The notes: generated by a model not told the origin, from the letters alone. Counted from the stretch's first letter, positions 34,001 through 44,080 are shown. The stretch is 64,000 nucleotides of DNA from Anodontia alba (GCA_964016985.1 OZ024825.1:34750057-34814056), one strand, 5' to 3'. Translations and numbers: made by a program.

Positions 34001-37000
34001 ATGTGCTTATCCTAATTTTACACATAGATGTATCAAATTATAGTACGTGCGTGCATGACAGTGATGACTCAGAAAATGCATTTCTTTCTAAAGGCAAAAT
34101 AGCTCCAGCCAGACTGCTCCAGATAAGCGGAATATCCAGACAAATATTTATCTTATTTCTCCAGGACATTGTTTGTTGTGGGTGTTCGTAAGAAATAGCT
34201 CATTGAGATACTTCTGGTGAGTGCTTAAAACACGTTTTCTCGGAGAAATAAGGAAACTAACAAAACCTTTTGATTCAGAAAACGACCTTATCTGCATCCT
34301 CGAAAGGGAGAGCAAAAATTGAAATAGTTTTGTTACAGTATAATATCCATATCAGAAATATTGCAGATTGGGCAAACAAAAAATGTGTGTGTTTAGGGTA
34401 ACCTGACCCTACCTTATTTACCCGCTGAAGCATAGCAGTTTTTGTTGCACACCTTTTCCAAGAAAAGCAAGGGAACATAGCTAGTATTCTGGGCCCAGTT
34501 GTTCAAAACATTGGTAGCTTAACAAGCCCATTAGTAGTCAAAATGTTAACTATTAAGTAAAATATCTAATTCACAGGTATTTTTGCTGAAAAAATGTGAG
34601 TAACTGTTGCAAATGCAAAAGCTACTCACATTTTTTCAGCAAAAAATATTAGCATATATGCCATATTTAATGGTCAAAGTTTTAACGCTACGTTAACTAC
34701 GAGGTTGAGTCAATAAGTAACCAGCCTAACTTATTTCCGGTCGAGATCCACCTTTTCTTTTTCGATGTAATTGCCCTCTAGTGTGATGCACTTAGACCAA
34801 CGGTGTTCAAGTGCCATCAGCCCAGAACTGAAAAAGTCAGGGTCCTTTCCATTGACCCACTCCTCATCTGCCATCACGACTTCTTCATCAGACCAGAAAT
34901 GAAGTCCATGGATATCCTTTTTCAAGTTTGGGAATATGAAGAAGTCGCTAGGAGCTAGGTCAGGCGAATAGGCAGGATGTGGTATTAATTCATACCCGTT
35001 TTGCTCTACAGCATCCATTGCAACTTTGCAAGTGTGGACTCTCGCGTTGTCCTGTTGCAGCAAAACACCTTTAGAGAGTTTACCTCGGCATTTTTCACGG
35101 ATGGCGGTTCTCAGCTGGTCTAACAAGTTTGCATAGTACACTCCAGTTATTGTACTTCTCTTGGGTAAAAAGTCCAACATAAAAATGCCTTTTGCGTCCC
35201 AAAATACTGTGGCCATCACTTTGCCAGCAGATGGTTGCGTCTTGGCCTCGGGGACCCAGGCCCTACCCACTCTGAGCTTTATTCTCTGGCTCATAATAAT
35301 GAACCCAAGTCTCATCTGCAGTCACCAGATGCAAAAGAAAATCATCTTTTGACCTAAAACGCTTCAACAAGGCGCTGCATACTGATGCTCTGGTTGCCAT
35401 TTGCTCATCGCTAAGGGATTTGGGGACCCAATGGGCTGTTAGCTTGCGCATACTTAAACGATCATGTAAGATTGTTGAAACGCTACCATGTGAAATGCCT
35501 AATGCCTGCGCTATTTCTTCCACCTGAATTCGCCTATCAGGGTATACAAGATCCCGAACTTTCTTACACATTCCTTCGTCCGTGGCATCCAGTGGGCGTC
35601 CAGACCTGGCTTCATCTTCTAAAGACGTTCTACCGCGTTGGAATTCTCCTACCCAGAATTTAACCTGAGCATAAGATGATGCAGAAGACCCATAAACATC
35701 GGCTAACTCGCCGTGTATTTCCTTGCCTGTTTTACCTTTTAAATACAAGTACCGAATTACAGCACGGTACTCAACTTTAGATGAAAAGCATGCCTTTGCA
35801 TCACTAGCCATGTTTGACATTCAATATCTTATTAAAGAATGACTCGATACGCCTGTAATTTTGTACCCATGTATAAATCATATATTGAAACAAAGCATGA
35901 AAATCGTGACCGTCTCGGTCCATCAGAAATGGGATAGGCTGGTTATTTATTGACACGTCCTCGTAGCAACATCGTTAGTTTTGAACAACTGGGCCCTGCT
36001 CACTTGCTGTAGTTCATCCAGCAACAGCAAACTGAGGAACCATCATTTTTGTCAATCTCTGCTGGTATTTTTGATAAATAATGTATGAGCCTTCAGTATG
36101 AGAAAATGTACCCTCTGACAGGCACCTAGTGAAGACTAAGATGATGCTGTGCATTTGTACCTGTAGAAGTCTTTGATCCTTGGCTTTCCAAAGAGTATGC
36201 AGCAAAGACTTGTCAGCATGCAGCAAAGACTTGTCAGCATGCAGCAAAGAACATGCAGCAAAGACTTGTCAGCATGCAGCAGAGACTTGTCAGCCTGCAG
36301 CAAAGACTTGCCAGCATGCAGCAAAGACTTGTCAGCCTGCAGCCAAGAGCATACAGCAAAGACTTGGCAGCATGCAGCAAAGAACATGCAGCAAAGACTT
36401 GTCAGCCTGGGCTGACAAGTCTTTGCTGCATGCACATAACTGAAAATACATTTTCTCACATTTTATCTCAAATGCTGTTTTTTTTTTTTCCTTTCAGTAC
36501 ATTTGTATGCCCAACAGAAATAATTGCCTTCAGTGATAGAGCTGAGGAGTTCAGAGCTATTAACTGTGAGGTTGTGGCATGTTCTACTGACAGCCACTTC
36601 TCCCATTTGGCATGGTAAGTTACTTCAGAATACCTAAGACAGAAGCAGTTTAAAGCAAAACATAAGCAGAAATTTCTTTTTATTCTTGGAAATATTTATA
36701 ACTTTGTATTCATGAAATATTTTCTATGGTCATTCTCTCCATTCCGCTGATTCAAGAAGGGCAGTTAGTTATCAGTTTCTTGTGAAAGAATGCACACAAT
36801 ACTGGTTAACTGCTTAGAGGACTAAGCCTACCCAGTAAAAGTATGGTCAGGTAAAGTGATCACGCTCCACATGCCCCCATTGGGTTGACTGGGCCGTAAA
36901 ACCTCAACACAAACGTAACTTTCCGAGGAATAACCTTTTATTAGGGCTGATTTTCATGCCAAATTATGACTATCACAATAATATCACTATCAGAGAAACC

Positions 37001-40000
37001 CCTATCATAATGATATTTCTATCAAGGGTCTAATGTCACTATGCATCACGATACTATCAGCATTTCTAAATCAAATGAATTTCATTGATTTTATAAAGAC
37101 CAGAATGCCTTTAAATATACTTAACATTACTGCCCTCTTAAATATCAGCTTTGCCATCATTTTAAAAGCATTTTTGCAAAGCAGAAGCCCTTTCTGTTCT
37201 CACTCTGTAATTTAGACATACGGTAGACTAAAAAGCTTCAGAATGGTATTATAGAAGGAGAAAATGTACAAGGACAAAAACTGTCGATAGTTGAAGAGAC
37301 TATCGACAATAGTTACCGATAGTTAAAAAACACTATCATGGCAGCCACTATCATGATGCATGGTATTTTGATGTATCGTTACACCAGTGACCACTACCTT
37401 TTATTTTTGTAGTTTGTAAATATGCATTAACCACTTCCATTGAATCATTTTTTGACTGATGCTCAAAACTGGCATAATGCATGGGTAAACTCAGAAGACT
37501 CATTACGAAAACATGCCTATTCAAATACAGTCGACTCTCGTTATCTCGAACTTCACGGGACCTGATAAAAATGTTCGAGTTATCAGTAGTTCGAGACAAC
37601 CAAATTGTGACGTCATAGGTATGACGACTGTTCGCCTCTCTGTTCGCCAAACGTGCTTGGAAGGCACATGTATATGGCAATTTAAATAATTTACGCGTAC
37701 TTCAGTTTGCATTGTTTCTGTTTGTTTTAGGAGATGCATTGGTTCTCTTGGAATAATATCATCAAGAAATGTTGATAATAATAAATTTCAAACGTCTCTT
37801 GTTATCTTTTAATACTCCTGCAAATTAGGATTTCCATTTGAGCTATAAATAAATTACTGGTTTCCGGGTTATGTTAGCTATACGTTATGAACTGGTTTGG
37901 ATTAGCTCCCTTCGCATAGACGACACGATAAAGAGTTGTCTGGTTTCCGCTTTTGCATAAAACGCTTACAATGTTAAGTGGCAGCTGTAAGCTAGTTTGG
38001 ATTATCTCCCCTGGCATAAACAAACCCTCTCAGCGCGGCAAATTGTAGATCCTGCAGAGAAAGCTCGTTATGAACCATCTCATCTGGACCTACACTATTT
38101 GTGCGGGTATCCGTACAAGTCTACAGGGTCGGAAGGGTTAACATCGGTACCCACGTGTAAAACGTCTATTTGAGGCCGTGCACGACAACTCCTATTAGAA
38201 AACTGTGCGACTGTCAAAGACTCGGATCAGCCTGCACGCCCACGAATTTTCCATTATACGCATGAGCCTTATTTGGGCTTACCAAAGAGCACTGCCTGAC
38301 CAAAGAGTAACAAGCGAAGATTCAGACTTAGCTAGCCTGATCAATACAGGCTGATTTGAGTCGGAACCTGTCGCGCACTGACTTTTCTTGAAGACGCTCA
38401 TATCATTCAGACGGACAGTACTCAATAGTGAAGAGCATATCTAAACAATAAAATAAAGAAACTTCGTTGATTGATCTTCCATAACACTATTCTGAGCCGC
38501 TTTTTATCTTACAAATCAATGACACGAGACGGTGTTGAGCGCCGCGTGTCAAACCTGACTCGACACGCACGTGATTTCATAATTACGGATTTTAGACATT
38601 GTTTGTGTTGTTTGTAATTACCTGGACAAAGGGGAAAATTAAACTATTGATTTATTTATCAATGGCTATTATGATTTTCATTAACTGAGAGACGGGCGGC
38701 GCCGCATCTTACATTTTGTTTTCCATCGTCATGGTCCGAGTTCGAGATACGCGGTAGTAAAAACTGTGAAAAATAGGTTCAGGGACTGAAAATGATGGAC
38801 GAGATAGCCGAAGTGTCGACATAAAAGTAGTTCGACATACGCGAAGCTGAAATACAATAAATACATAGGGAAAATAATCGGGACTTAGAAATCAGTTCGA
38901 CATAAGTGATAGGATCGAGATAAGAGGGGTCGAGATAACGAGTCGACTGTATAATGAAAATTTTACCACCAAAAAATTAAAATTTTCAGACAAAAAAAAA
39001 TCTGGTATTTTTCATATTTCTGCTCAAAACATAGATTGTGGGTACTTGTTAGAACTGCCTCACAGAGGCGGTTCTAACGAGTACTCACGATCTATGTTTT
39101 TGAGCAGAAACAAGAAAAGTAATATATACCCCATTAAACCCCAGTTTTGCTATATAAAAGTGGGGTTTAAGGGGCTCAAAATTATATAGGTATGTTTTCA
39201 TGATGTATTTAGGAAGAGTATTTGATGACAGTTCTGGGCTTGTTTTCTCAGTTTCTTCATGAAACATGCATTGTGGGTACTCATCAGAAGTACCTCTGTG
39301 TTCTAATGAGTACTGACAACATACATTTTATATCAGAATTATCACCAAGTACTCCTTAACAAGTTTCTGTACATACGTTTACAGGATTAACACACCCCGA
39401 AAACAAGGTGGGCTGGGTAGCATGAACATCCCACTGCTGGCAGATACAACACTTGAAATTTCAAGAACTTATGGTGTGCTGAAAGAGGATGAAGGGATTG
39501 CCTTCAGGTATTGTAAATATTCTTTTGATATAATTATGCATCAACACAACCAAGCATAATGCAGAACCAGTTTGAATTTCAACCAGCAATTGAAAGTATC
39601 ACATTTACCCTAAATAGTGGGACACCTTTACTCATTACCATAGTTCCAGATAAGGCACTTTTTCAACCAAAAAGTAATGGTATTTTTTCTTTTATTTCTC
39701 CATGAAAACTTATGTTGTGGGTGCTCTTTAGAAGTGCCTCAGTGAGGCACTTCTAATGAGCACCCACAACATAAGTTTTATGGAGAAATAGGAAAAATAT
39801 TTGAGGCACTTCTAATGAGTACCACAACATACTTTTTCCTGGAAAAATAAGAAAAAAAGTATTGTGGATGCTCCCTCTGGAGCTATGATTACAGTACGTG
39901 TCTTGAAATTTTTCTACCTGGGTCCAGTTGTTCAAAACTAATGATGTCATTAGTTAACGATTCGTTAAAATTTACATCGAGTGATACTCAAATATGCTGA

Positions 40001-43000
40001 AATTTTTTCCTGAAAAAAATGTGAGTAGCTTTTACAGTGCAAAAGCTACTCACATTTTTTCAGCAAAAAATACCAGAATTTTGTATATTGAATCCACTAA
40101 AACATTTAACGAAACGACCCTTAACATTCTGTTGCAACTGATCTGGATCTACACTGCTTGCGCAGACCCATATACCCCAATACTTAGGGTTATAACATTA
40201 TTCAAACTCTTACATTTGTGTACAATGCTTCTTTATTTAGTGTCTTATTTGGAAAATGAAACACAATAAAACAGAGTCAAGATCTGAATTGGATAATATA
40301 TATTTTTAATGTTTTTGTGGTGCCTGTGTTAGCATGGATGTTTTAGATATATATATGCAAGTTTCCATCTGTTTGTTCAACCATGTACTTACATCCACCC
40401 TAGCGTTCAACATAAATGAAGTCTGCAATCTGTAAAACATTGTTTTATCTCACTCAGCTAAACAAGGATGACAACTCACACTCTCGTAGTGCTTCTTATC
40501 CCCACACTTTTTCTAAAAAGCGTCTGGGATATTGTTATCGCCTCCGTCCGTCTGTCCGTCCGCCTGTCCGTTATGTTATCTCCTCCCAAACCGCTGGACA
40601 GAATCCAACCAAATTTGGTGAGTGGCTTGCTTACACAAGTGGGGTGTGCAAGAGCACGTTTATTTTTGGCCCCGCCCCCAGGGGCCCTGGGGAGGGGTCA
40701 AAAGGTCAAATATTGACAATTTCCATTTAAAGATTTTTATGCGAAAATGTACACATATACTCAGTAGTGATAGATGTAAAACATATTGAACGGGATTTAC
40801 TTTGTGACCCCAGGAACACCCTTTGGGGTGGGACTTGGGGGAGGTGAGGCGGGGTCAAAAATTAAGTTCCTCACAACATGGTCATGTGGCATATCAAATT
40901 GAAGGGAATGATGAGTAGAATAACATACAAGTAGAATTTTGCCTGGTTGCTTAAAACTATGCTGTGTGGTACAAGGGCAATTTCTGCCAGAAGCGTGGGG
41001 ATTTGCGATGGCGTGCCATCGACTGCGCGATCTAGTTTTCACATTTTATTATGCAGATGCGACATGGATTTCAACAAAATTTTTTATATTTATTTAATAT
41101 GAACCTTCTGTTATTTTCTTTTTTATGGATGTGTATTTGTGGTTTGCATAGGAGTATCCAGATAAATGGTTTTTATATCTCTCGATGAAAACTCATGTAC
41201 ATATTCATAAATATGAAAGACATACCTCGAGATAAGAGGGCCCTCATACCATGTGCATAACATAGGCCCTTATCAGCCTGCAAAATCACACAGGCTGATC
41301 AGGGCCTTCATTGCCCGCTTACAGAATCAATGAGTATTGTAGTATGTGTCAATGAGCAGAGAATGTCCAGATCAGACTGCACAGATGTGCATGCTCATCT
41401 GGAACTTCGCTGTTCACATTTGGCATAAGGGTCTTTTTACCATGTTGCGCATCATGTTAGTTTGTTGTTCTATTCTTTTTTATTTTATTTATTTATTTTT
41501 TTATTTTTTATTTTTTGTTAATAAGATAAATATTAAGTTCTTTGCGGTTGAAAAAAGTGTCTTAACTGGAGATGTAGATACAGGGGGATACAGCCAAATT
41601 TTATGTATTTCTGTATTTCTAGGGGTTTGTTCGTCATTGATGACAAAGGTAACTTGCGGCAGATAACTATCAATGATCTTCCAGTTGGCCGCTCAGTTGA
41701 TGAGGCATTGAGACTTGTCCAGGCTTTCCAATTTACAGACAAACATGGAGAAGGTGAGTGTTTTACTATGTTACCTTGTATATTTCATCTATACTGTATA
41801 GAGTGAAGCTCTAGATAAGAGAGATATCAGATAACTATTTTTCTTATTTTTCCATGAAAACATATGTTGTGGGCACGCATTAGAAGTGCCTCAGTGAGGC
41901 ACTTCTAATGAGTACCACAATATATGTTTTCATGGAGAAATAAAAAAATACCAACTTTTTTTAGTTGGAAAAATTGCCTTGTCTGGAGCTTTGTACAGTA
42001 AATGGCATGGATTAAAACATTCAGTTCATCTTTATCACAGAAAAACTGTAGAGATAATAGGTTTGTCTGTGAGGAAAACAGTGCTACAGTATATACCCTA
42101 AATATTCAGACAGACCTGAGCAACAGTGTAGACCAATTAAAATTCCACAAAATGAGGTGTCTGATGAGACTCAACATTATTTGTCACTCATGCAGCAGTT
42201 ATAGACACATGGAGTTGTTCAAATATTAGGACATAGCTCTTGATAAGATGCTTTTTTTATTTCAGTCCAAAAGTATTGATACTTTTCTTATTTCTCCGCG
42301 AAAACATATATTTTGGGTACTCATTTGAAGCGCCTTGCTGAGGCGTTTCTTATGAGTACCACATCCAGCATGTCTACGTGCATTGTCTTAAGTCGTTTAT
42401 ATCACATGAACTAATTATAAGAAGGTCAAAAGTACTTGCCCTTTGATTGGTCTCTGTCTTCTGGTGTTTTAGCTTGTTGGAGTGAAACTTAGGTTAAGCT
42501 TGTCTCTTTCCTTGCATTGACCGTCCATTTTTAATGCTTGTCATGCTAGGTAATAATTTCAGCTGACAGCATTTTGAAATATTTTTCTTTTCTTTTTTTT
42601 TTTCTCAGAAAATAGGAGACCATTTACATGAAATGTCAAATTCTTTTTTGCTCCTGCAGAGTTCAGGCGAGTTTCCATGCGCTGTCTGTCGCACTGGAGT
42701 GGGCAGCAACAGTATCTTCTGCAATGGCTGCAAGCACTGAGTGCACAAGAAATGCAGTGGGCTCAAGCGCTTGAAAAAGGACCCTGACTATAGATATACA
42801 TGGTGCCAGGAAACTGCACGCCCCTTGGATGGCAGACCACAGAAGGAAGTCCAGGTCAGACCTGACAAGCTTGAGGTGGTAGCTTCCTTTTGCTACCTAG
42901 GAGACATGCTCTCAGCAGCAGGTGGCTGTGAACAGTCAACCACAACATGTGTGTAAACCGCCTGGAAGAAGTTCAAGGATCTGCTACCAGTCCTCTCTTC

Positions 43001-43731
43001 ACGCCACCTCTCTTTCAAAACACGTGGCCATGTGTACAGCTCTTGTGTGCGGAGCGCAATGCTCCATGCCAGCGAGACTTGGCCACTGACAAAGCCAAAC
43101 CTCCAGCGTCTGCAGCAAAATGACAGGGCAATGATCAGACAGATCTGCAATGTCGGGCCGCAAGACATTGTCACCACCAGGTCCAATGATCTACTTGTGC
43201 GGCTTGGCATTGAGGATCTGGACCTCATTCTGAAGGAGAGAAGACTTCGATTGTATGGACATGTGGAACGCTCCAGTGGTGCAATCAAGACAGCCTTTGA
43301 CATACAGGTTGATGGAAAGCGTGGGCCTAGGAGGCCCAAAATGACATGGAAGCAGCTGACCCATAGGGATTGCAGAGAGTGGAAGCTCTCGGCTATCAAC
43401 CCTCATGATAGACGTACCTGGAGATCTGGTGTGAGATCTGCCATGTGTGCAGCAAGCCAGCTATCAGGAAGGGGGCCCACTGATGTGGATGTTGCCCCTG
43501 TACCTGCAGGTTAATCAAAAATCCGATTATGATGATGATGATCTTTTATGGGGAAAATACATGTACAAAAAATATCAGTTAGCCCAGAGAGTGGTAACGG
43601 TTAAAAGCCTTTGCCTATATTGTATTTTTTTTTCTGTCATTTTAGTGTGCCCAGCAGGCTGGAAACCAGGAGCAGATACAATGAAACCTGACCCAAAAGG
43701 TAGCAAGACCTATTTCAGCAAACACAACTAG
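30165..43731 (+). CDS. PRDX3: Mitochondrial 2-Cys peroxiredoxin (PRDX3-like), six coding exons
   Basis: Thiol peroxidase of the mitochondrial matrix that reduces H2O2, regenerated by thioredoxin 2. The coding exons join as 30168-30293, 33615-33760, 36498-36614, 39385-39507, 41623-41753 and 43646-43731 (729 nt, 242 residues). All introns are GT-AG with phases 0, 2, 2, 2 and 1. Residues 1-42 are a Lys/Arg-rich, acid-free presequence. Landmarks: PLDFTFVC with peroxidatic Cys95 and Thr92, WINTPRK with Arg135, GGLG (138-141), VCP with resolving Cys216, and YF (237-238). GGLG and YF mark the hyperoxidation-sensitive eukaryotic class. PRDX3 rather than PRDX1/2 rests on the presequence exon. A 5' UTR exon is likely, because an acceptor (TTTTGCCCATAG) ends at 30164. 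The poly(A) site is not certain; AATAAA-like words occur near 46970. Confidence 0.93.
30326..30569. mobile_element. MITE family P copy 1 (foldback), intron 1
   Basis: Ends GGCCCAGATGTTCAAA / TTTGAACACCTGGACCC. The centre is a long hairpin, TGTGAGTAGCTTTTGCA and its complement. Lies just after exon 1. Confidence 0.85.
31020..31082 (+). repeat. C-run followed by T-run
   Basis: About 45 C with few interruptions, then about ten T. Low-complexity, and a likely place for assembly error. Confidence 0.9.
31350..31535. mobile_element. MITE family Q copy, intron 1
   Basis: Foldback with ends AGCTCCAGGTAAG / CTTACCTGGAG and the core palindrome AGAAGTGCCTC-ACT-GAGGCACTTCT, flanked by CTTATTTCTCCA / GGAGAAATAAG. 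Confidence 0.85.
31965..32208. mobile_element. MITE family P copy 2, intron 1
   Basis: The best-preserved copy: GGGCCCAGTTGTTCAAAGC to GCTTTGAACAACTGGGCCC, about 244 bp. Subterminal CGTTAGTTAACGATTCGTTA words and the central 33-bp-arm hairpin around GTAGCTTTTGCA. Confidence 0.9.
32534..32826 (+). mobile_element. SINE-B copy 2, full length with target duplication, intron 1
   Basis: A 293-bp copy from GGGGGTGGTTG to CCCCAACACAATCAA. Flanks TTTTCTCCATAAAA (32520-32533) and TTTTCCCCATAAAA (32827-32840) form a 14-bp target duplication with one mismatch, inside a family R MITE. The body has the pyrimidine-rich tract TTCCTTTCTCTGGGAG. Opposite orientation to copy 1 at 2001-2285. Confidence 0.9.
32892..33075. 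mobile_element. MITE family Q copy (diverged), intron 1
   Basis: Core words TTGTGGGTACTCATTAGA and GTGTCCACAACATATG, with GGAGAAATAAGAAAAAT on the right. The palindrome is partly eroded. Confidence 0.65.
33111..33175 (+). other. Decayed duplicate of the exon 2 acceptor and start
   Basis: ATTGTTCATGACTGTGTTTT, then an ATTATTTCAG acceptor and a frame reading [10 protein letters not shown], repeats the sequence at 33583-33645 (acceptor plus SLSTMAQTK). After about 65 bp the two copies differ, and no peroxiredoxin sequence follows here. It is either a broken partial duplication of exon 2 or a cryptic acceptor. Confidence 0.7.
33615..33760 (+). CDS. PRDX3: PRDX3 coding exon 2
   Basis: Acceptor TTATCATTTCAG ends at 33614. 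Encodes [12 protein letters not shown], then [24 protein letters not shown] and FFYPLD, the start of the peroxiredoxin fold. Donor GTAAGT at 33761, phase 2 (TT|T of Phe91). The internal Met is in frame and could start a cytosolic form. Confidence 0.95.
33828..34003. mobile_element. MITE family Q copy, intron 2
   Basis: Ends CATAGCTCCAGATAAG / CTTTTTATCTTGAGCCATG. Core TGCTCATCGGTGAGGCGCTTCTGATGAG. About 70 bp after exon 2. Confidence 0.75.
34115..34300. mobile_element. MITE family Q copy (diverged), intron 2
   Basis: GCTCCAGATAAGCGGAATATCC at the left, TCTCGGAGAAATAAGG and ACGACCTTATCTG at the right. The palindrome is eroded. Confidence 0.6.
34700..35963 (-). mobile_element. Mariner transposon, 1264 bp
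   Basis: TIRs of about 28 bp: CGAGGTTGAGTCAATAAGTA at the left and, on the other strand from the right, CGAGGACGTGTCAATAAATA. TA flanks at 34698-34699 and 35964-35965. It contains one transposase gene in two frames. It lies in intron 2 of the peroxiredoxin gene, opposite in orientation, inside a family P MITE. Confidence 0.95.
34731..35820 (-). pseudogene. Mariner transposase, one frameshift
   Basis: Cut-and-paste transposase of the mariner family. Starts at ATG 35818-35820. The N-terminal helix-turn-helix region spans residues 1-110 ([11 protein letters not shown] at about 65-75). Catalytic D,D34D triad: [20 protein letters not shown] and [11 protein letters not shown], with 34 residues between the second and third Asp. 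The reading passes from the first frame (to 35263) to the second (from about 35280, [11 protein letters not shown]) by a single-base frameshift just after ENKAQS. The length is close to the usual 340-350 residues. All three Asp remain, so it is only lightly damaged. C-terminal [13 protein letters not shown] residues run almost to the TIR. Confidence 0.93.
36198..36432 (+). repeat. 21-bp minisatellite before exon 3
   Basis: About eleven units of GCAGCAAAGACTTGTCAGCAT (21 bp), some shortened to about 12 bp (GCAGCAAAGAACAT). The last unit is inverted (GACAAGTCTTTGCTGC, 36413-36428), so the right end can fold back. Peptides read through it are repeat artefacts. Not a CRISPR array: there are no unique spacers. 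Confidence 0.92.
36498..36614 (+). CDS. PRDX3: PRDX3 coding exon 3 (peroxidatic Cys)
   Basis: Acceptor CCTTTCAG ends at 36497. Encodes [18 protein letters not shown] and [17 protein letters not shown]; Cys95 is the peroxidatic cysteine. Donor GTAAGT at 36615, phase 2 (TG|G of Trp130). A 21-bp minisatellite ends 65 bp upstream. Confidence 0.97.
36709..36917 (+). mobile_element. SINE-A copy 2, 5'-truncated, intron 3
   Basis: Matches the body and tail of the 675-981 SINE in the opposite orientation: TCATTCTCTCCATTCCGCTG, then ACAATACTGGTTAACTGCTT, then the tail GGGCCGTAAAACCTCAACAC. The tRNA-like head is missing. Confidence 0.9.
37500..39205. mobile_element. MITE family Q copy (long type) split by a pogo-like element, intron 3
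   Basis: Left stub ACGAAAACATGCCTATTCAAA (37506-37525), then TA and the pogo-like element, then TATAATGAAAATTTTACCAC and the core (CATAGATTGTGGGTACTTG with its inverted partner, 39020-39110). The match to 27550-27700 shows the interruption. Confidence 0.8.
37528..38949. mobile_element. Pogo-like element 2, 1422 bp, intron 3
   Basis: TIRs CAGTCGACTCTCGTTATCTC and the inverted GAGATAACGAGTCGACTG, flanked by TA. It shares words with 27989-29955 (CAAATTGTGACRTCA near the left end, repeated TTCGACATAAG near the right). No transposase is seen, so it is non-autonomous. At about 38090-38360 there are family S-like GATCAGCCTG words. Confidence 0.85.
39210..39345. mobile_element. MITE family Q copy (eroded), just before exon 4
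   Basis: TGTGGGTACTCATCAGAAGT and TTCTAATGAGTACTGACAAC form the inverted core. It ends about 40 bp before exon 4. Confidence 0.6.
39385..39507 (+). CDS. PRDX3: PRDX3 coding exon 4 (GGLG motif)
   Basis: Acceptor CGTTTACAG ends at 39384. Encodes [20 protein letters not shown] and [15 protein letters not shown]. Donor GTATTG at 39508, a weaker but acceptable GT site; phase 2 (AG|G of Arg171). Confidence 0.95.
39643..39890. mobile_element. MITE family Q copy with partial internal duplication, intron 4
   Basis: Ends CATAGTTCCAGATAAGG / CCTCTGGAGCTATG. Core AGAAGTGCCTCAGTGAGGCA. The right arm GAGGCACTTCTAATGAG occurs twice (39737 and 39803). Confidence 0.85.
39920..40130. mobile_element. MITE family P copy 4, right end missing, intron 4
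   Basis: GGGTCCAGTTGTTCAAAAC at the left and the central hairpin around GTAGCTTTTACAGTGC. The right TIR is replaced after ACGACCCTTAAC. Confidence 0.85.
40510..41040. repeat. Dispersed repeat with CCGTCCGTCTGTCC and GGGGCCC words, intron 4
   Basis: Begins with TCCGTCCGTCTGTCCGTCCG and contains CCAACCAAATTTGGTGAGTG and a TTGGCCCCGCCCCCAGGGG tract. It ends near GATGGCGTGCCATCG. This is a bivalve-type dispersed repeat; open frames in it are not genes. Confidence 0.6.
41623..41753 (+). CDS. PRDX3: PRDX3 coding exon 5
   Basis: Acceptor TATTTCTAG ends at 41622. Encodes [37 protein letters not shown] and TDKHGE. Donor GTGAGT at 41754, phase 1 (G|TG of Val215). Confidence 0.96.
41805..41998. mobile_element. 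MITE family Q copy, intron 5
   Basis: Ends AGCTCTAGATAAG / CTTGTCTGGAGCT. Perfect core AGAAGTGCCTCAGTGAGGCA. Starts about 50 bp after exon 5. Confidence 0.88.
42225..42370. mobile_element. MITE family Q copy, truncated, intron 5
   Basis: CATAGCTCTTGATAAG at the left and core GAAGCGCCTTGCTGAGGCG. The right arm stops after GAGTACCACA. Confidence 0.7.
42660..43545 (+). pseudogene. LINE B: 3' end of a non-LTR retrotransposon with a PHD-like finger, intron 5
   Basis: The C-terminal part of a LINE ORF, same strand as the host gene. 42664-42840 encodes a Cys/His finger (CAVCRTG, FCNGCKH, VHKKC, WCQ) of PHD-like spacing with TGA in place of the usual Trp. 42850-43515 encodes [16 protein letters not shown], then [51 protein letters not shown] and a stop near 43513. 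A TAA breaks it near 42953. The 3' tail is (GAT)n-like at 43525-43541. The insert is 5'-truncated and begins inside family R MITE sequence. Confidence 0.85.
43646..43731 (+). CDS. PRDX3: PRDX3 coding exon 6 (resolving Cys, YF tail)
   Basis: Acceptor GTCATTTTAG ends at 43645. Encodes [19 protein letters not shown] then SKTYFSKHN and TAG at 43729-43731. Cys216 is the resolving cysteine. The 3' UTR begins at 43732 and soon enters MITE sequence. Confidence 0.96.
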
Positions 43732-43892
43732 GACTGAGAAGAAAACTTACCTTATTCGAGAGATAAGAGCTTACCAGACTGAAGAACTCTTTAATTCAAT
43801 CTGATACCAAACTCACAAACTGAAGAATTCTTATTACAAATTAATTAGACATTTTAGCATTTTTGAAGGCTTAGTTTTAGTTTATTACTGTA

Positions 43893-44080
43893 ACATGGTT
43901 CCAGGTAAGGGGTTTTTCTACCGTAAATTGTTATTTTCTTTTTTTCTCCATGAAAATATATGTTGTTGGTACTCATTAGAAGCACCTCACTGAGGCACTT
44001 CTAATGAGTACCCACAACATATGTTTTCATTGAGAAATAAGAAAAATATTTGCCTGATACCCCCTTATCTGGATGTATGC
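43893..44080. mobile_element. MITE family Q copy, 3' flank or UTR of PRDX3
   Basis: Ends CATGGTTCCAGGTAAGGGG / CCCCCTTATCTGGATG. Core AGAAGCACCTCACTGAGGCA. Well preserved; about 160 bp after the stop codon. Confidence 0.88.

Larger units (their letters stand above)
34491..35996. mobile_element. MITE family P copy 3, split by a mariner, intron 2
   Basis: GGGCCCAGTTGTTCAAA at 34491 and TTTGAACAACTGGGCCC ending at 35996 bound one copy. The mariner at 34700-35963 sits near its right end at a TA. The central hairpin is present at about 34583-34645. Confidence 0.9.

Noticed and set aside
36198..36432. A CRISPR-like array
   Set aside because: Units are contiguous 21-mers without unique spacers, in an intron of an animal gene.
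40510..41040. A coding frame rich in Pro/Arg in intron 4 of PRDX3
   Set aside because: It overlaps a dispersed non-coding repeat and lacks splice signals or homology.
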